From positions 3,932,501 through 3,996,500 of the forward strand of contig NZ_JAHREN010000001.1 of the NCBI RefSeq assembly GCF_019084075.1: 64,000 nucleotides of DNA, written 5' to 3'. A program made the position numbers and the translations under genes. The DNA comes from Siccirubricoccus sp. G192 (GTDB taxonomy: Bacteria > Pseudomonadota > Alphaproteobacteria > Acetobacterales > Acetobacteraceae). The notes beneath the pieces were generated by a model. It was not told the DNA's origin and ran no database searches. It saw only the letters and a program-made list of their open reading frames with translations. Positions 7,112-17,153 of the stretch are shown in pieces. Every line of letters begins with the position of its first letter. The first letter of the stretch is position 1.

Positions 7112-8788
7112 TCAGCCTTCCTCCGTCGGGGTCCAGGGTTCCGGGGCGCGGCAGTCGATATCGGTGACGACATCGACCACCACGGTCTCATGCGCGGCAA
7201 TGGCCTCCTGCAAGGCGGCGGCCAGGTCCTGCGGCCGCTCCACGCGGATGCCCTTGAGGCCGAAGCCGCGGGCCATCTCGGCGAAATCGGTGGGGCCGAA
7301 GCGCAGCACCTGCTCCGCCGCCCGCGGCCGGTTGCCGGCCTGCTTCAGGTAATTGGGCCAGCCCTGGCCGAAGCCGGAATTGTTGTTCACCACCAGGGTC
7401 ACGGCGATGCCGCGGCGCCGTGCCGTCTCCAACTCCGGCAGGTGGTAGTAGAGCGCGCCATCGCCGGACCAGCACACCACCTTGCGGTCCGGTGCCGCGC
7501 ATTTCGCGCCGAGCGAGGCCGGGAAGGCCCAGCCGAGCGAGCCGGCGGCGCGGAGATAGGTCTGGCCGGCGCCGTTGAGGTCGATCAGCGTGCCGGTCCA
7601 GATGCCGGAATAGCCGGTATCGGCCACCAATATGCCGTCCTCCGGCAAGGCCCGCGTGATCTCGGCGCAGAGCCGCGCCGGGTCGATCGCCACGGCATCG
7701 CTGGCGAGGCGGGGCGCCACCGCGGCGCGCCATTCCGCCATCTGCCCCGCCGCCCAGGCGAGGAAGCCGCCATCCCGCGCCGGCCGCCCGAGCACCGCCA
7801 GCAGCGCCGCCAGCGTGGCTTTGGGGTCGCCGAGAAGGCAGCATTCGGCGGCATAGCTGCGGTGGAATTCCAGCGGATCGGCATCGAGTTGCACCACGCG
7901 GGTGCCGGGCCGTGGCACGCGCCAGGTATGCGTCACCTGGTCGCCGGTATCGCAGCCGATGAAAAAGACCAGCTCCGCCGCATGCACCACCCGGTTGGTC
8001 GGCGGCGCCGAGTAATTGCCGACCACGCCGACATGCAATGGATGCTGCGTCGGCACCAGGCCGCGGGCGCCGAGCGAGGTGGCGATGGGGGCGGAGAGCG
8101 CCTCAGCCAGCGCCAGGACCTCCGCGCCGCAGCCGGACAGCGCGGCGCCATCGCCGGCCACGATCACCACCTTGCCAGCCGAGAGCAGCGCCGCGGCGGC
8201 AGCCTCGATGGAAGCAGCATCGGCCACCGGCCGGTGCGGTGGCGTGCGCCAGTCGCCGAGCGCGGCCAGCGGCGCATCGGTCTGGCTGGTTTCGACGAAC
8301 TCGCCCATCAGCCCATCGAGGTCGAGATGCACGGGCCGCGACGGCGTGGCGATGGCGGCCGCCCAGGCCTGACGGAAGACCCGCGGCAATTCGGCGGCGA
8401 GGTCAAGCTCGGCCGCGAATTTCGTCACCGGCGCGAAAAGCGGCGCATGCGGCAATTCCTGATAGGCGTTGCGGTGCTGGTGCGCGCTGGGCTTGTGCCC
8501 GGTCAGCGCCAGCACCGGGCTGCGGCCGAGATAGGCGTCCTGCAAGCCGGCCGCGAGATTGGCCGCTCCCACCGATTGCGCCGCCACCACGCCGGGGCGG
8601 CCGGCGATGCGGCCATAGGCATCGGCCATATAGGTCGCCGCCTTCTCGGTATGCGCCAGCACCGGCTGCACGCCGAGGCGCTCCATCTCCAGCAGGGTGC
8701 GGCGCAGCACCGCATCCACGAAGAAGAAATGCGTCTGGCCGGAGGCGTGCAGGCTGCGCGCCAACCATTCCGCGCCATTCATGGTCAT
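7112..8788 (-). CDS. Thiamine pyrophosphate-dependent enzyme (acetolactate synthase-like)
   Basis: A 558-residue, three-domain TPP enzyme. The catalytic glutamate lies in AHTEKAATYMADAYGR (about residues 45-60). The TPP/Mg motif is GDGALYYHLPEL followed by VVNNN in the C-terminal domain. Length and domain order match the acetolactate synthase, benzoylformate decarboxylase and oxalyl-CoA decarboxylase superfamily. No regulatory small subunit is adjacent, so true branched-chain synthesis is unlikely. The operon setting with dehydrogenases suggests a 2-keto acid decarboxylase or carboligase in a degradation pathway. Confidence 0.85.
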   Translation of the reverse strand: MTMNGAEWLARSLHASGQTHFFFVDAVLRRTLLEMERLGVQPVLAHTEKAATYMADAYGRIAGRPGVVAAQSVGAANLAAGLQDAYLGRSPVLALTGHKPSAHQHRNAYQELPHAPLFAPVTKFAAELDLAAELPRVFRQAWAAAIATPSRPVHLDLDGLMGEFVETSQTDAPLAALGDWRTPPHRPVADAASIEAAAAALLSAGKVVIVAGDGAALSGCGAEVLALAEALSAPIATSLGARGLVPTQHPLHVGVVGNYSAPPTNRVVHAAELVFFIGCDTGDQVTHTWRVPRPGTRVVQLDADPLEFHRSYAAECCLLGDPKATLAALLAVLGRPARDGGFLAWAAGQMAEWRAAVAPRLASDAVAIDPARLCAEITRALPEDGILVADTGYSGIWTGTLIDLNGAGQTYLRAAGSLGWAFPASLGAKCAAPDRKVVCWSGDGALYYHLPELETARRRGIAVTLVVNNNSGFGQGWPNYLKQAGNRPRAAEQVLRFGPTDFAEMARGFGLKGIRVERPQDLAAALQEAIAAHETVVVDVVTDIDCRAPEPWTPTEEG

Positions 8789-8836
8789 CCCTCCCGAAAG
8801 CCAGGGTGGGCAGGCTTGTGCAGCGGGGCGCCGCGG

Positions 8837-9367
8837 TCAAGCCTGCAACGGATCGGCACCGTTGATCTCCAGCGCCTCCAGCACGCGGGAGACGCAATTA
8901 TAGCTCGCGATGGTGACGGTCAGCTCCACCACCTCGCGCTCCGGCAGCGCCGCCTTCACCGCGGCGAAGACCTCCGCCGGCACATGCACATGCCGGGTCA
9001 TGGCGTCGCAGAGTGCCAGCGCGGCGCGTTCCGTGGCATCGAAACCCGCGCTGGCCTGCCAGTCCGGCAGCGCATCGAGCTGCGCCTGGGTCAGCCCTTC
9101 CTCGAGCCCGATCGGCGCATGCGCGGCCCATTCGTATTGCGCGCCATTGATGGCGGCGACCTGGCAGATCACCAGTTCGCGCAGCTTTCCGGAAAGCCTG
9201 GTCTCCCGCCGCACCGCGTCCCAGAAGCGGATCCAGCCGACCGCGATGGGCGGGCTGTGCAGCAGCATCCGGTGCAGATGGCCGAGCTTCTTCCGGCTCG
9301 CCACCACCTGCGCCGCGGCCTCGCGCCGCTCCGGGTCCTCGGGGTTGGAATAGGGGAGCCGTGCCAT
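8837..9367 (-). CDS. Carboxymuconolactone decarboxylase-family protein
   Basis: 176 residues with the CMD/AhpD helical fold, including GKLRELVICQVAAINGAQY and the EWAAH segment, where such proteins place active-site Glu and His residues. There is no CxxC pair, so an AhpD-type peroxidase role is unlikely. The ATG at 9367 starts MARLPYSNPED, a normal family N-terminus. It is first gene of the operon that continues with the TPP enzyme 48 bases downstream, and is divergent from the 9436 gene. The function is probably lactone or keto-acid chemistry but is not determinable from sequence. Confidence 0.8.
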   Translation of the reverse strand: MARLPYSNPEDPERREAAAQVVASRKKLGHLHRMLLHSPPIAVGWIRFWDAVRRETRLSGKLRELVICQVAAINGAQYEWAAHAPIGLEEGLTQAQLDALPDWQASAGFDATERAALALCDAMTRHVHVPAEVFAAVKAALPEREVVELTVTIASYNCVSRVLEALEINGADPLQA

Positions 9368-9435
9368 GCTTGCGCTTCCTTCCCTTGCCTGATGCTCGTG
9401 CCGGGCGATACTGCCGCCGGAATGGGAGGAACCCA

Positions 9436-9909
9436 ATGGCCGATCTCGTCATCCTGCCAGGTCGCGGCGCCGGCCTGCACTACGCCAATATCGAGGATCC
9501 CGCCGATATCTGGACCTGGATCGAGGCGCCCCAAGGGACGCAGCAGGACCCGGTGCCGCCAGGCGGCATCCCCTACCGCTTCCTCGCCTCGCTCGGCGAT
9601 GTACGGACACCCGCGCCCTTCCTCTACACGGTGGAGCTGGACATCGCGGAGGAGAACCTGCCGGCGGTCTTCGAGTGGTATGAGAAGGAGCACCTGCCGA
9701 TGCTCACCTCCTGCCCGGGCTGCCGCGGCGGCACCCGCTACCAGCGGCTGGATGGCGGCGCGCCCAACCTGCTCGCCGCCTATCGCTTCGACCGGCCGGA
9801 GGTGAACCAGACCCCGGAATGGGAAGCGGCGCGCAGCACCGAATGGACCATCCGCATGCGCGACCATTTCCGCAGTTCGCGCCGCTACATGCGGAAATTG
9901 CTCGGCTAA
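9436..9909 (+). CDS. Hypothetical protein, possible dimeric alpha-beta barrel (EthD-like)
   Basis: 157 residues without a signal peptide. The segment VFEWYEKEHLPMLTSCPGCRGGTRYQ looks like an EthD or ABM-type ferredoxin-like fold, with the WYxxEHxPxL helix seen in those small barrel enzymes. A strong GGAGGAA ribosome-binding site precedes the ATG. It is divergent from the TPP-enzyme operon and probably shares its promoter region, so it may serve the same degradation pathway. The function is unknown. Confidence 0.75.
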   Translation: MADLVILPGRGAGLHYANIEDPADIWTWIEAPQGTQQDPVPPGGIPYRFLASLGDVRTPAPFLYTVELDIAEENLPAVFEWYEKEHLPMLTSCPGCRGGTRYQRLDGGAPNLLAAYRFDRPEVNQTPEWEAARSTEWTIRMRDHFRSSRRYMRKLLG

Positions 9910-9983
9910 ATGCGCAGGGCCCGATAGCCTCCCCTGGATGCCCGCGACAACAAGCGGGCCGCAAGGGAGAGGAGACGGCACCA

Positions 9984-10923
9984 ATGGACGTGAAGGTATT
10001 GCTGGCGGTCTGCGCGGCGTTGTGGCTGGGCGCCGCCGAAAGGGCCGTGGCGCAGGTCCAGGTCATCATCCCCTTCCCCACCGGGGGGCGCCACCGACAT
10101 CATCGGCCGCCTCATCCAGCCGACACTGGCCGAGGAGCTTGGCACCGGTGTGGTGATCCGCAATGTCGGTGGCGCCACCGGCACGATCGGCGCGGCCGAG
10201 GTGGCGCGGGCCAAGCCGGACGGCACGATGCTGATGCTCACCTCGATGGCGCCCGTGGTGGTGCAGCCGAGCTTCCGGCCGAGCATTCCCTACCGCACGG
10301 ACAGCTTCGCCCCGGTATGCCTGGTCGCCGATGCGCCGGCGGTGCTGATGACGACGCGTAATTCCGGCCTGCGGAGCGTGGCGGATGTGGTGGCGCGAGC
10401 CCGGGCGGCGCCGGGCCAGGTGCCCTTCGCCTCCGGCGGTGTCGGCGGCATGGGCCATATCGCCATGACCGGCCTGATCCGCGCGACCGGCATCGAGATG
10501 AACCACATCCCCTTCCGCGGCTCCGGCGACGCCATCATCGCGCTGCAATCCGGCACCGTGCTGATGCTGGCCGCCGAGGCCAACCTGGTGAAGCAGTACG
10601 AGTTGCACGCGATCGGCGCCTTCGCCGAGCAGCGCCTGCCGGAATCCCCCGACATGCCAACCATGCGCGAACAGGGCCACGACCTGGTCTTCGCGCTCTG
10701 GACCGGCCTCTATGCCCCGGCCAATACGCCGGAGCCGGTCCTGGCACGGCTGGAGGGCGCCTGCGAACGCACGCTGCGCGCGCCCGCCATCGGTGAGGGC
10801 ATGGCACGGCTCGGGCATCCCATCCGCTATCTCGGACGACGCGAGTTCACCGAGTTCACGCGCGCCGAGGCAGCGAAATACCACGAGGTGATCGAGGCCG
10901 CCGGCATGCGTCAGGCGGATTGA
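9984..10923 (+). CDS. Bug/TctC-family substrate-binding protein (frameshifted)
   Basis: Periplasmic binding protein of about 312 residues after repair. The signal peptide MDVKVLLAVCAALWLGAAE ends near AVAQ. PFPTGG then joins ATDIIGRLIQPTLAEELG in another frame. The break is a run of six G at 10083-10088, where five would restore the frame. The rest is intact, including GGATGTIGAAEVARAKPDG and the normal C-terminus. Its end overlaps the convergent MaoC gene by 13 bases. No TctA/TctB membrane partner is nearby. Confidence 0.85.
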
Positions 10924-11390
10924 CGGCGGCGCAGCAGGTAGCGGTGGCGGCCATCCATGACCAGCACGCCGCGCTGGTTGTGGATGGTGCTGCGCAGGCC
11001 CAGGATTCCGGTGCTGCGTTGCGGGGTGAGCTCATCCACCTCCAGCAGCGGATAGAGCGTATCGCCCAGCACCACCGGATGCAGGAAGCGGCTGGACTGC
11101 TCGATGAAGCCCTTCAGCGAATCCTCCACCATATGCGGGAACAGGCCGGCACCGGCGCAGGTCTGGATCGCCACCTGGAAGCCATGCGCCAGCATGCCCG
11201 GCAACCCGCGGGCACGGCAGTATTCCGCATCGTAATGCACCGGATGGTTGTCGCCGGAGGCGGCCTGGAAGGCGGCGAAGAGGCCGCTGGTCATGGTCCG
11301 GCTGGGCAGCGGGAAACGCTCGCCCAGCACGAAATCCTCGAACCAGCGCTGCTGCTCCACCAGCCGGTGCGCGCGCGGATCGAAGCTCAT
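10911..11390 (-). CDS. MaoC-like hydratase
   Basis: 159 residues with a single hot-dog domain. The hydratase motif is visible in FQAASGDNHPVHYDAEYCRA (about residues 41-60), with the catalytic Asp/His pair D47-N48-H49. Such enzymes hydrate enoyl-CoA or mesaconyl-CoA-type substrates. It is last gene of the operon dctP-dctQ-dctM-hyuA-hyuB-maoC, and its start overlaps the hyuB stop by four bases. It may therefore process the acid released by the hydantoinase or oxoprolinase. Confidence 0.87.
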   Translation of the reverse strand: MSFDPRAHRLVEQQRWFEDFVLGERFPLPSRTMTSGLFAAFQAASGDNHPVHYDAEYCRARGLPGMLAHGFQVAIQTCAGAGLFPHMVEDSLKGFIEQSSRFLHPVVLGDTLYPLLEVDELTPQRSTGILGLRSTIHNQRGVLVMDGRHRYLLRRRQSA

Positions 11391-13063
11391 GCCCCGGCAC
11401 CATAGGCAGCGCGGGCCGCGGCCGGCGTGACATAGCCGAGCGCGACATCGCGGGCCAGCGCCGCGGGGTCGCGCGCCTCGGGCGGGCCGAAGCCGCCGCC
11501 GCCGGAGGTCTCCAGCCGCACCCTGTCACCCCGCACCAGGGGCACGTTGTCGGCCTTCGGCTGCAATGCCACTTCCTGCCCCTCCCGCGTCAGGATCAGC
11601 CGGCCGAGCGAGGCGGGCTGGCCGCCGGCCAGGCCGTAGGGCGGATGCACGAAGCGGTCCATATTGGCGGTGAAGAAGCAGCGTTCGCTGTCCACCCGCC
11701 ATTCCCGGAACAGGCCGAGCCCGCCGCGCCTTGCGCCCGGGCCGCCGCTGTCGGGCAGCAGCCCGTAGCGGGTAATGGTGAGCGGCATCTGGCTCTCGAT
11801 CATCTCGATCGGGATGTTGGAGTTGTTGTGCATGCCGCTGGCGAAGGCGCTGACGCCATCCTTCGCCGGATGCCCACCGCTGCCGCCGATCTCGATCTCC
11901 ACCAGCACCTCGCGGCTGGCATCGGCGGCGACGGTCTGGAAGGTGCAGACATAGGAATTGCCATAATAGGCGGCGGGAATGCGGTCCGGCACAACCTGGT
12001 GCAGCGCGCCGAACATGGCGTTCAGCAGCCGGTGCGTGACGGCGACGCGATGCACCACCGGCGCCGGATGCCGCGCATTCACCACCAGCCCTTCCGGCGC
12101 GATGGTGCGCACCGGGCGGTAGCAGCCGGCATTGGCGGCGATGGGCTCGTCCCCAGGGGACATGGACGCGCACATCACTGCGAACATCACCGCGGAATTG
12201 CTGCTGGCGAGCGTCGCATTGGTCGGTCCCTGCACCTGCGGCGAGCAGCCGGAGAGATCGACCGTGATCTCCTCCTCCGCCACCGTCAGCCGCACCTGCA
12301 ACCGGATCGGCTGGCCGAGGTCGATGCCGTCGTCATCGAGGAAATCGGTGAATTCATAGGTGCCGTCCGGCATGCGGCCGATGGCGGCGCGCATCGCCGC
12401 CTCGCTCATGTCGAGGATGCGCGCGCCCGCCTCGATCATGCCCGCCGCGCCATAGCGGGTGGCAAGGCGGCGCAGCGCGGCGGCGCCCACCTCCAGGCTG
12501 GCGATCTGGCTTTGCAGGTCGCCCAGCAGCAGGTCGGGCTTGCGGACATTCTGGCGGATCATCGCCCAGACGCCCTCGTTGCGGATGCCGCGCTCGATCA
12601 GCTTCACCGGGGGAATGCGCAGCCCCTCCTGGAAGATCTCGATCGCCTTGGCGGCATAGCTGCCCGCGGCCAGCCCGCCGACATCGATATGGTGGCAGAG
12701 CGTGCCGACGAATGCGATGCGCCGCCCCTCATGGAAGACCGGCTTGAAGGCGGTGATGTCCGGCAGGTGCTGGCCGCCGCAATAGGGGTCGTTGGTGATG
12801 ACCACGTCATCCGGCCCCCAGGAATCGGGGTCCACCCACCTGTCCAGCAGCTCGCGCAGCAGGTGCGACATGCTGTTGAGGTGCCCCGGGATGCGGGCGG
12901 ATTGCGCCAGGTTGTTGCCTTCCGCATCGAAGACGGCGGTGGAATAGTCCAGCAATTCTCGCACGATGGTGCTGCGGCTGGTGCGCCAGACCGTCACGTC
13001 CATCTCCGCCGCAGCGGCGGTCAGCGCGTTGCGGATGACCTCGATCTCGATGGGGCCGAGCAT
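11387..13063 (-). CDS. hyuB: Hydantoinase B / oxoprolinase subunit B
   Basis: A 558-residue HyuB-type subunit. It starts MLGPIEIEVIRNALTAAAAE and contains the family segments VITNDPYCGGQHLPDITAFKP, HHIDVGG and TSGGGGFGPPEARDP at the C-terminus. With HyuA it forms the ATP-dependent enzyme that opens hydantoin, 5-oxoproline or related cyclic amides. It lies 11 bases after hyuA and four bases overlapping the MaoC gene. The substrate cannot be told from sequence; acetone or acetophenone carboxylase relatives share this fold but normally have a third subunit. Confidence 0.9.
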   Translation of the reverse strand: MLGPIEIEVIRNALTAAAAEMDVTVWRTSRSTIVRELLDYSTAVFDAEGNNLAQSARIPGHLNSMSHLLRELLDRWVDPDSWGPDDVVITNDPYCGGQHLPDITAFKPVFHEGRRIAFVGTLCHHIDVGGLAAGSYAAKAIEIFQEGLRIPPVKLIERGIRNEGVWAMIRQNVRKPDLLLGDLQSQIASLEVGAAALRRLATRYGAAGMIEAGARILDMSEAAMRAAIGRMPDGTYEFTDFLDDDGIDLGQPIRLQVRLTVAEEEITVDLSGCSPQVQGPTNATLASSNSAVMFAVMCASMSPGDEPIAANAGCYRPVRTIAPEGLVVNARHPAPVVHRVAVTHRLLNAMFGALHQVVPDRIPAAYYGNSYVCTFQTVAADASREVLVEIEIGGSGGHPAKDGVSAFASGMHNNSNIPIEMIESQMPLTITRYGLLPDSGGPGARRGGLGLFREWRVDSERCFFTANMDRFVHPPYGLAGGQPASLGRLILTREGQEVALQPKADNVPLVRGDRVRLETSGGGGFGPPEARDPAALARDVALGYVTPAAARAAYGAGA

Positions 13064-13074
13064 GCGGGCGCTCC

Positions 13075-15144
13075 TCAAACCCGCCGGGCGATCAGCGCGC
13101 CGGCGGGGCCGGGCACGGCGGACCAGCCGGCGGTGATGGCATGGGTGGCGAAGGGTTCCTCGACGATGGCGGGGCCGATGACGACATCCCCGGGCCGCAG
13201 CGCATCGCGGTCCCAGACCGGCAGGTCGCGCCAGGCGCCGGCCTCGAAGACGCGGCGGGTGCCCTTGCGGGCGGGGCGCGCGGCCGGGGCGGCTTCGGCG
13301 GCATCCGGCTTCGGCAGCCGGCCGATGGCGGTGACGCGCAAGGTCACGATCTCCACCGCCTCGTTCCTGTCGGAATAGCTGAAGCGCTGCTGGTGCATCT
13401 CGTGGAACCGCGCCCGCAGCATCTCCAGCGCGGCCGCATCCGGCACCGCCACCTCGCCCCAGGGCACCAGCAGCTCGAAGGCCTGGCCGTGGTAGCGCAT
13501 GTCGGCGGCGAGTTCGAGCACCCGGCGCGCCGGCGCCACGCCGTCCCGCGCCAGCCGCGCCTCCGCCTCCTCCCGCAATTCCGCCGCCAGCGCGGCGATG
13601 GCGGGAAGGTTGCCGGGCTCGGCGCGCAGCAGGCGGGACCGGGCGAGGTCCTGCACCAGGTCGCTGTAGAGGATGCCATAGGCGGAAAGCGTGCCGGGCT
13701 CGCGCGGGAAGATCACCTCGGTGATGCCCATCTCGGCCGCGACCTCCGTGGCATGCAGCCCGCCGGCGCCGCCGAAGGAGAGCAGCGCGAAATCCCGCGG
13801 ATCGAACCCCTTCTCGAACAGCGAAAGCCGCACCGCCGCGCCGAGATTCGCATTGGTGACGGTGAGGATGCCCTGCGCCGCCTGCTCCACCGAAAGCCCG
13901 AGCGGCGTGCCGACCCGCTCCGCAATGGCCGCCCGCGTCGCCGCCATGTCGAGCTTCATCGCGCCGCCCAGGAAGTATTCCGGGTCGAGCCGGCCGAGGG
14001 CGAGATTGGCATCCGTCACGGTAGGTTCCGTGCCGCCGCGGCCATAGGCCACCGGCCCTGGCCGCGCCCCGGCGCTGCGCGGGCCGACGACCAGCCGGCC
14101 ACCGCCCTCGACACTGGCGATGGAGCCGCCGCCGGCGCCGATGGTGCGCATCTCCACCATCGGCAGACGCACCGGCAGGCGGTCGATCTCGCCCTGGGTC
14201 ACGACGCTGACCCTGCCCGCCTGCACCACCGAGACATCGAAGCTGGTGCCGCCCATGTCCACGGCCACCAGGTTCGGCCGCGACAGCAGCTCCGCGATGC
14301 GCCCGGCCGCCAGCGCCCCGCCGGAGGGGCCGGAAAGCAGCAGCCGCGCCGGCTGTTCCGCCGCCGTCGCCAGGCTGCAAACGCCGCCATTCGACTGCAC
14401 CAGGAAGACCAGCGGCTGGAACCCGCCCTCCCCCAGCCGTTGCTCCAGCCGGTCCAGATAGGCTTTCACCACCGGCGCCAGCAGCGCGTTCAGCACGGTG
14501 GTGCTGGCGCGCTCGTATTCGCGGATCTCCGGGCTGATCTCGCTGGAGAGCGAGACCGGCAGGTCCGGCCGCGCCGCCCGGATCAGCGCGCGCAGCCGCT
14601 GCTCATGCGCCGGGTTGACGTAGCTGTGCAGCAGGCAGACCGCCACCGCCTCCGCCCCCAGCGCCTCCAGCCGCGCCAGCAGGCCGGGGATCGCCGCCTC
14701 ATCGAGCGGTGTTTCCACGCTGCCATCGGCGCGCATGCGTTCCGGCACGCCGAGGCGGCAATCGCGCGGCACCAGCACCGGGAAGGGATCGGGCGCGAGA
14801 ACATAGAGTTCGCGCCGGACATGCCGGGTGATCTCCAGCACATCCTCGAAGCCGGCGGTGGTCAGCAGCGCGCCGCGCGCCAGGCGGCGCTCCAGCACCG
14901 CATTGGTGGCAATGGTGGTGCCATGCAGCAGCAGCCCCACCTCGGCGAGCGCGAAGCCGAAGCGCTCCGCTGCCTCCCGCACGCCCGCCATCAAGCCGAT
15001 GGAGGGGTCCTCCGGCGTGGTCGGTGTCTTCCAGGCCCAGACGGCGCCGCTCCGCGCATCCAGGATCTGGAGGTCGGTGAAGGTGCCGCCGATATCGACG
15101 GCGATGCGGAGCGGGCGGGAATCCTGGGATGCGGTCACGGCCAT
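13075..15144 (-). CDS. hyuA: Hydantoinase A / oxoprolinase subunit A
   Basis: The 689-residue ATP-binding subunit of the hydantoinase/oxoprolinase family. The actin-like phosphate loops are present: VDIGGTFTDLQI near residue 17, LLHGTTIATNAVLERR, and VAVDMGGTSFDVSVV in the middle. It is paired with hyuB 11 bases downstream, and preceded by the dctPQM transporter genes with a 16-base gap, which suggests that the TRAP transporter brings in its substrate. A second, diverged hyuAB pair lies 4 kb away in the opposite orientation. Confidence 0.92.
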   Translation of the reverse strand: MAVTASQDSRPLRIAVDIGGTFTDLQILDARSGAVWAWKTPTTPEDPSIGLMAGVREAAERFGFALAEVGLLLHGTTIATNAVLERRLARGALLTTAGFEDVLEITRHVRRELYVLAPDPFPVLVPRDCRLGVPERMRADGSVETPLDEAAIPGLLARLEALGAEAVAVCLLHSYVNPAHEQRLRALIRAARPDLPVSLSSEISPEIREYERASTTVLNALLAPVVKAYLDRLEQRLGEGGFQPLVFLVQSNGGVCSLATAAEQPARLLLSGPSGGALAAGRIAELLSRPNLVAVDMGGTSFDVSVVQAGRVSVVTQGEIDRLPVRLPMVEMRTIGAGGGSIASVEGGGRLVVGPRSAGARPGPVAYGRGGTEPTVTDANLALGRLDPEYFLGGAMKLDMAATRAAIAERVGTPLGLSVEQAAQGILTVTNANLGAAVRLSLFEKGFDPRDFALLSFGGAGGLHATEVAAEMGITEVIFPREPGTLSAYGILYSDLVQDLARSRLLRAEPGNLPAIAALAAELREEAEARLARDGVAPARRVLELAADMRYHGQAFELLVPWGEVAVPDAAALEMLRARFHEMHQQRFSYSDRNEAVEIVTLRVTAIGRLPKPDAAEAAPAARPARKGTRRVFEAGAWRDLPVWDRDALRPGDVVIGPAIVEEPFATHAITAGWSAVPGPAGALIARRV

Positions 15145-15160
15145 TCTCTCGGGTTCATTC

Positions 15161-16527
15161 TCAGCCCATCATGCGCGGCAGCCAGAGCGCGATCTCCGGC
15201 CAGATCATCAGCAGCACCACGGCCAGCAGATAGGCGCCAAGGAAGGGCAGCACGCCGGCGAAGACATCGGTGATCGGCCCCGGCCGCGGCCGCATGCCCT
15301 GCAGCACATACATCACCGTGCCGTCCGGCGGGCTGATCTGCGCGATCTCCACCAGCATCGTCACCATCACGCCGAACCAGATCGGATCATAGCCCAGCGC
15401 GGTGACGACCGGGAACACCACCGGGACGGTGGTGATGATCATGGAGAACCCCTCCATGAAGGTGCCGAGCGCGAGGTAGAGCGCCAGGATGCAGGCCATG
15501 ATCGCCCAGGGCGGCAGCGGCAGCCCGGCCATGAAGCCGGCCAGGGCCTGCGGCACGTTGATGGTGGTGAGCAGGTAGTTCAGCAGATAGGCGCCAAGGA
15601 TAATGAGGCCGAGCAGCGCCGTGTTGCGCGCCGTGGCCTCGGCGCTGGCATTCAGCAGGCGGAGGCTGAGCTTGCCCTCCAGCGCCGCAAAGGCGGCCGC
15701 GCCCACCACGCCGAGCGCCGCCGCCTCGGTCGGCGTGGCATAGCCGGCATAGATCGAGCCGAGCACCAGGAACATCAGCAGCAGCGTCGGGATCAGGTCC
15801 AGCAATGCGCGCAACCGCAGCCCGAGCGGCAGCGGCTCCGGCCGCGGCAGCGGATGCGCCAGCCCGTGCCCGAGGATGACCAGGATGAACAATCCGGTGA
15901 CCAGGATGCTCGGCAGCATCGCGGCAATATAGAGGGCGCCGACCGAGGTTTCGGTGATCAGCCCATAGATGATGAAGGTGATGCCCGGCGGGATGAGGTT
16001 GCCCAGCGCACCCCCCGCCGCCAGCGAGCCCAGCACCATGCGCTGGCTGTAGCGCGTGCCGGTGAAATAGGGCAGCGCCACCGATCCCATGGTCGCCGCC
16101 GTCGCCACCGAACTGCCGGAGATCGCCGAGAAGACCGCGCAGGAGGCGATATTGGTGTGCAGCAAGCCCCCCCCGGCAGCCGGTTCAGCCAGACATTCAG
16201 CGCCCGGTAGAGTCGGTCCGAAAGGCCGGCGCGCAGCAGGATCTCGCCCATCAGCAGGAACAGCGGCACCGCCACCAGCACGAAATTGCTGGAGGGCCCC
16301 CAGAGCGTCTGCCCCGCGAAGGCCCACCAGGGCCGGTCCGAGAAGGTCAGGCCGATCAGGATGCCGAGCACCCCCAGCACCGCCGCGATATAGACCCCGG
16401 CGCCGAAGAAGACGATGAAGACGCCGCTCAGCGCCAGGATCTCCACGACCGGCACCGCCTGGCCGCCGGTGGCCGCGGCGAATATGGCGACGCCCAGCAG
16501 CACCAGAAGGAAGGCCACCGCGATCAT
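15161..16527 (-). CDS. dctM: TRAP transporter large permease DctM (frameshifted)
   Basis: The large, multi-spanning inner-membrane subunit of a tripartite ATP-independent periplasmic transporter. The N-terminal part starts MIAVAFLLVLLGVAIF and reads to LNRLPGG. The rest resumes in another frame at LLHTNIASCAVFSAISGSS, the family signature. The break is at a run of eight C at 16167-16174; six or nine would restore the frame. About 455 residues after repair, normal for DctM. Its ATG overlaps the dctQ stop by four bases. Sequence error is the likely cause. Confidence 0.88.
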
Positions 16528-17153
16528 CGGGCGTCGCCCTGCCGCGCCATCTCCACCGCCTCCAGCGCCTCCGCCGTCTCGTCCTCGATGGTGCGGGAGC
16601 CGAGCAGCCGGTCCAGCTCCGCCGCACGGCCGAGCAGCAGCGACAGCAGGCTTTCCAGCGCCAGCACCAGGATCATCACGCAGAAGGCGATGATGCCAAA
16701 GAGCCAGATGCCCTGCGGGATCACCAGCGCCACGCGCAATGCGCTGTTGTCATGCGCGTCGAACAGGACGCTCTCCTCCACCAGCGCCCAGGCCGCCCAG
16801 GCGCAGAAACCCGCGAAGCCGCCGAGCAGCAGCAGCGAGAGCAGGTGCAGCCAGGCGCGCAGCGCCAGCGGCAACCGGCCCAGCCAGACATCCACCCGGA
16901 TATGTGCCCGCCGCGCCAGGGTATGCGCCAGGCCCCAGGCGATGCCGCCGGCCAGCATGTAGCCGGTGATCTCCACCGTCGCGGCGGAGGAGACGCCGAA
17001 GGCGCTGCGGCCGATGACATCCGCGGTGATGAACAGTGCGCAGGCGATGTAATTCCAACCGGCGACGTAGGCCATGCCGGTGGCCAGGGCGGCGACACCG
17101 GCGCGAAGCCCCCGCGCCGCGCGCAGGATGGCGGGCGGCGCGGTGCCGCTCAC
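16524..17153 (-). CDS. dctQ: TRAP transporter small permease DctQ
   Basis: 209 residues with four predicted membrane helices (for example YVAGWNYIACALFITADVIG and LHLLSLLLLGGFAGFCAWAA), the normal DctQ layout. The GTG start at 17153 overlaps the dctP stop (GTGA) by four bases, and its own stop overlaps dctM in the same way, so all three TRAP genes are translationally coupled. An acidic tail (IEDETAEALEAVEMA) ends the protein. It acts with DctM in the inner membrane. Confidence 0.85.
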   Translation of the reverse strand: MSGTAPPAILRAARGLRAGVAALATGMAYVAGWNYIACALFITADVIGRSAFGVSSAATVEITGYMLAGGIAWGLAHTLARRAHIRVDVWLGRLPLALRAWLHLLSLLLLGGFAGFCAWAAWALVEESVLFDAHDNSALRVALVIPQGIWLFGIIAFCVMILVLALESLLSLLLGRAAELDRLLGSRTIEDETAEALEAVEMARQGDAR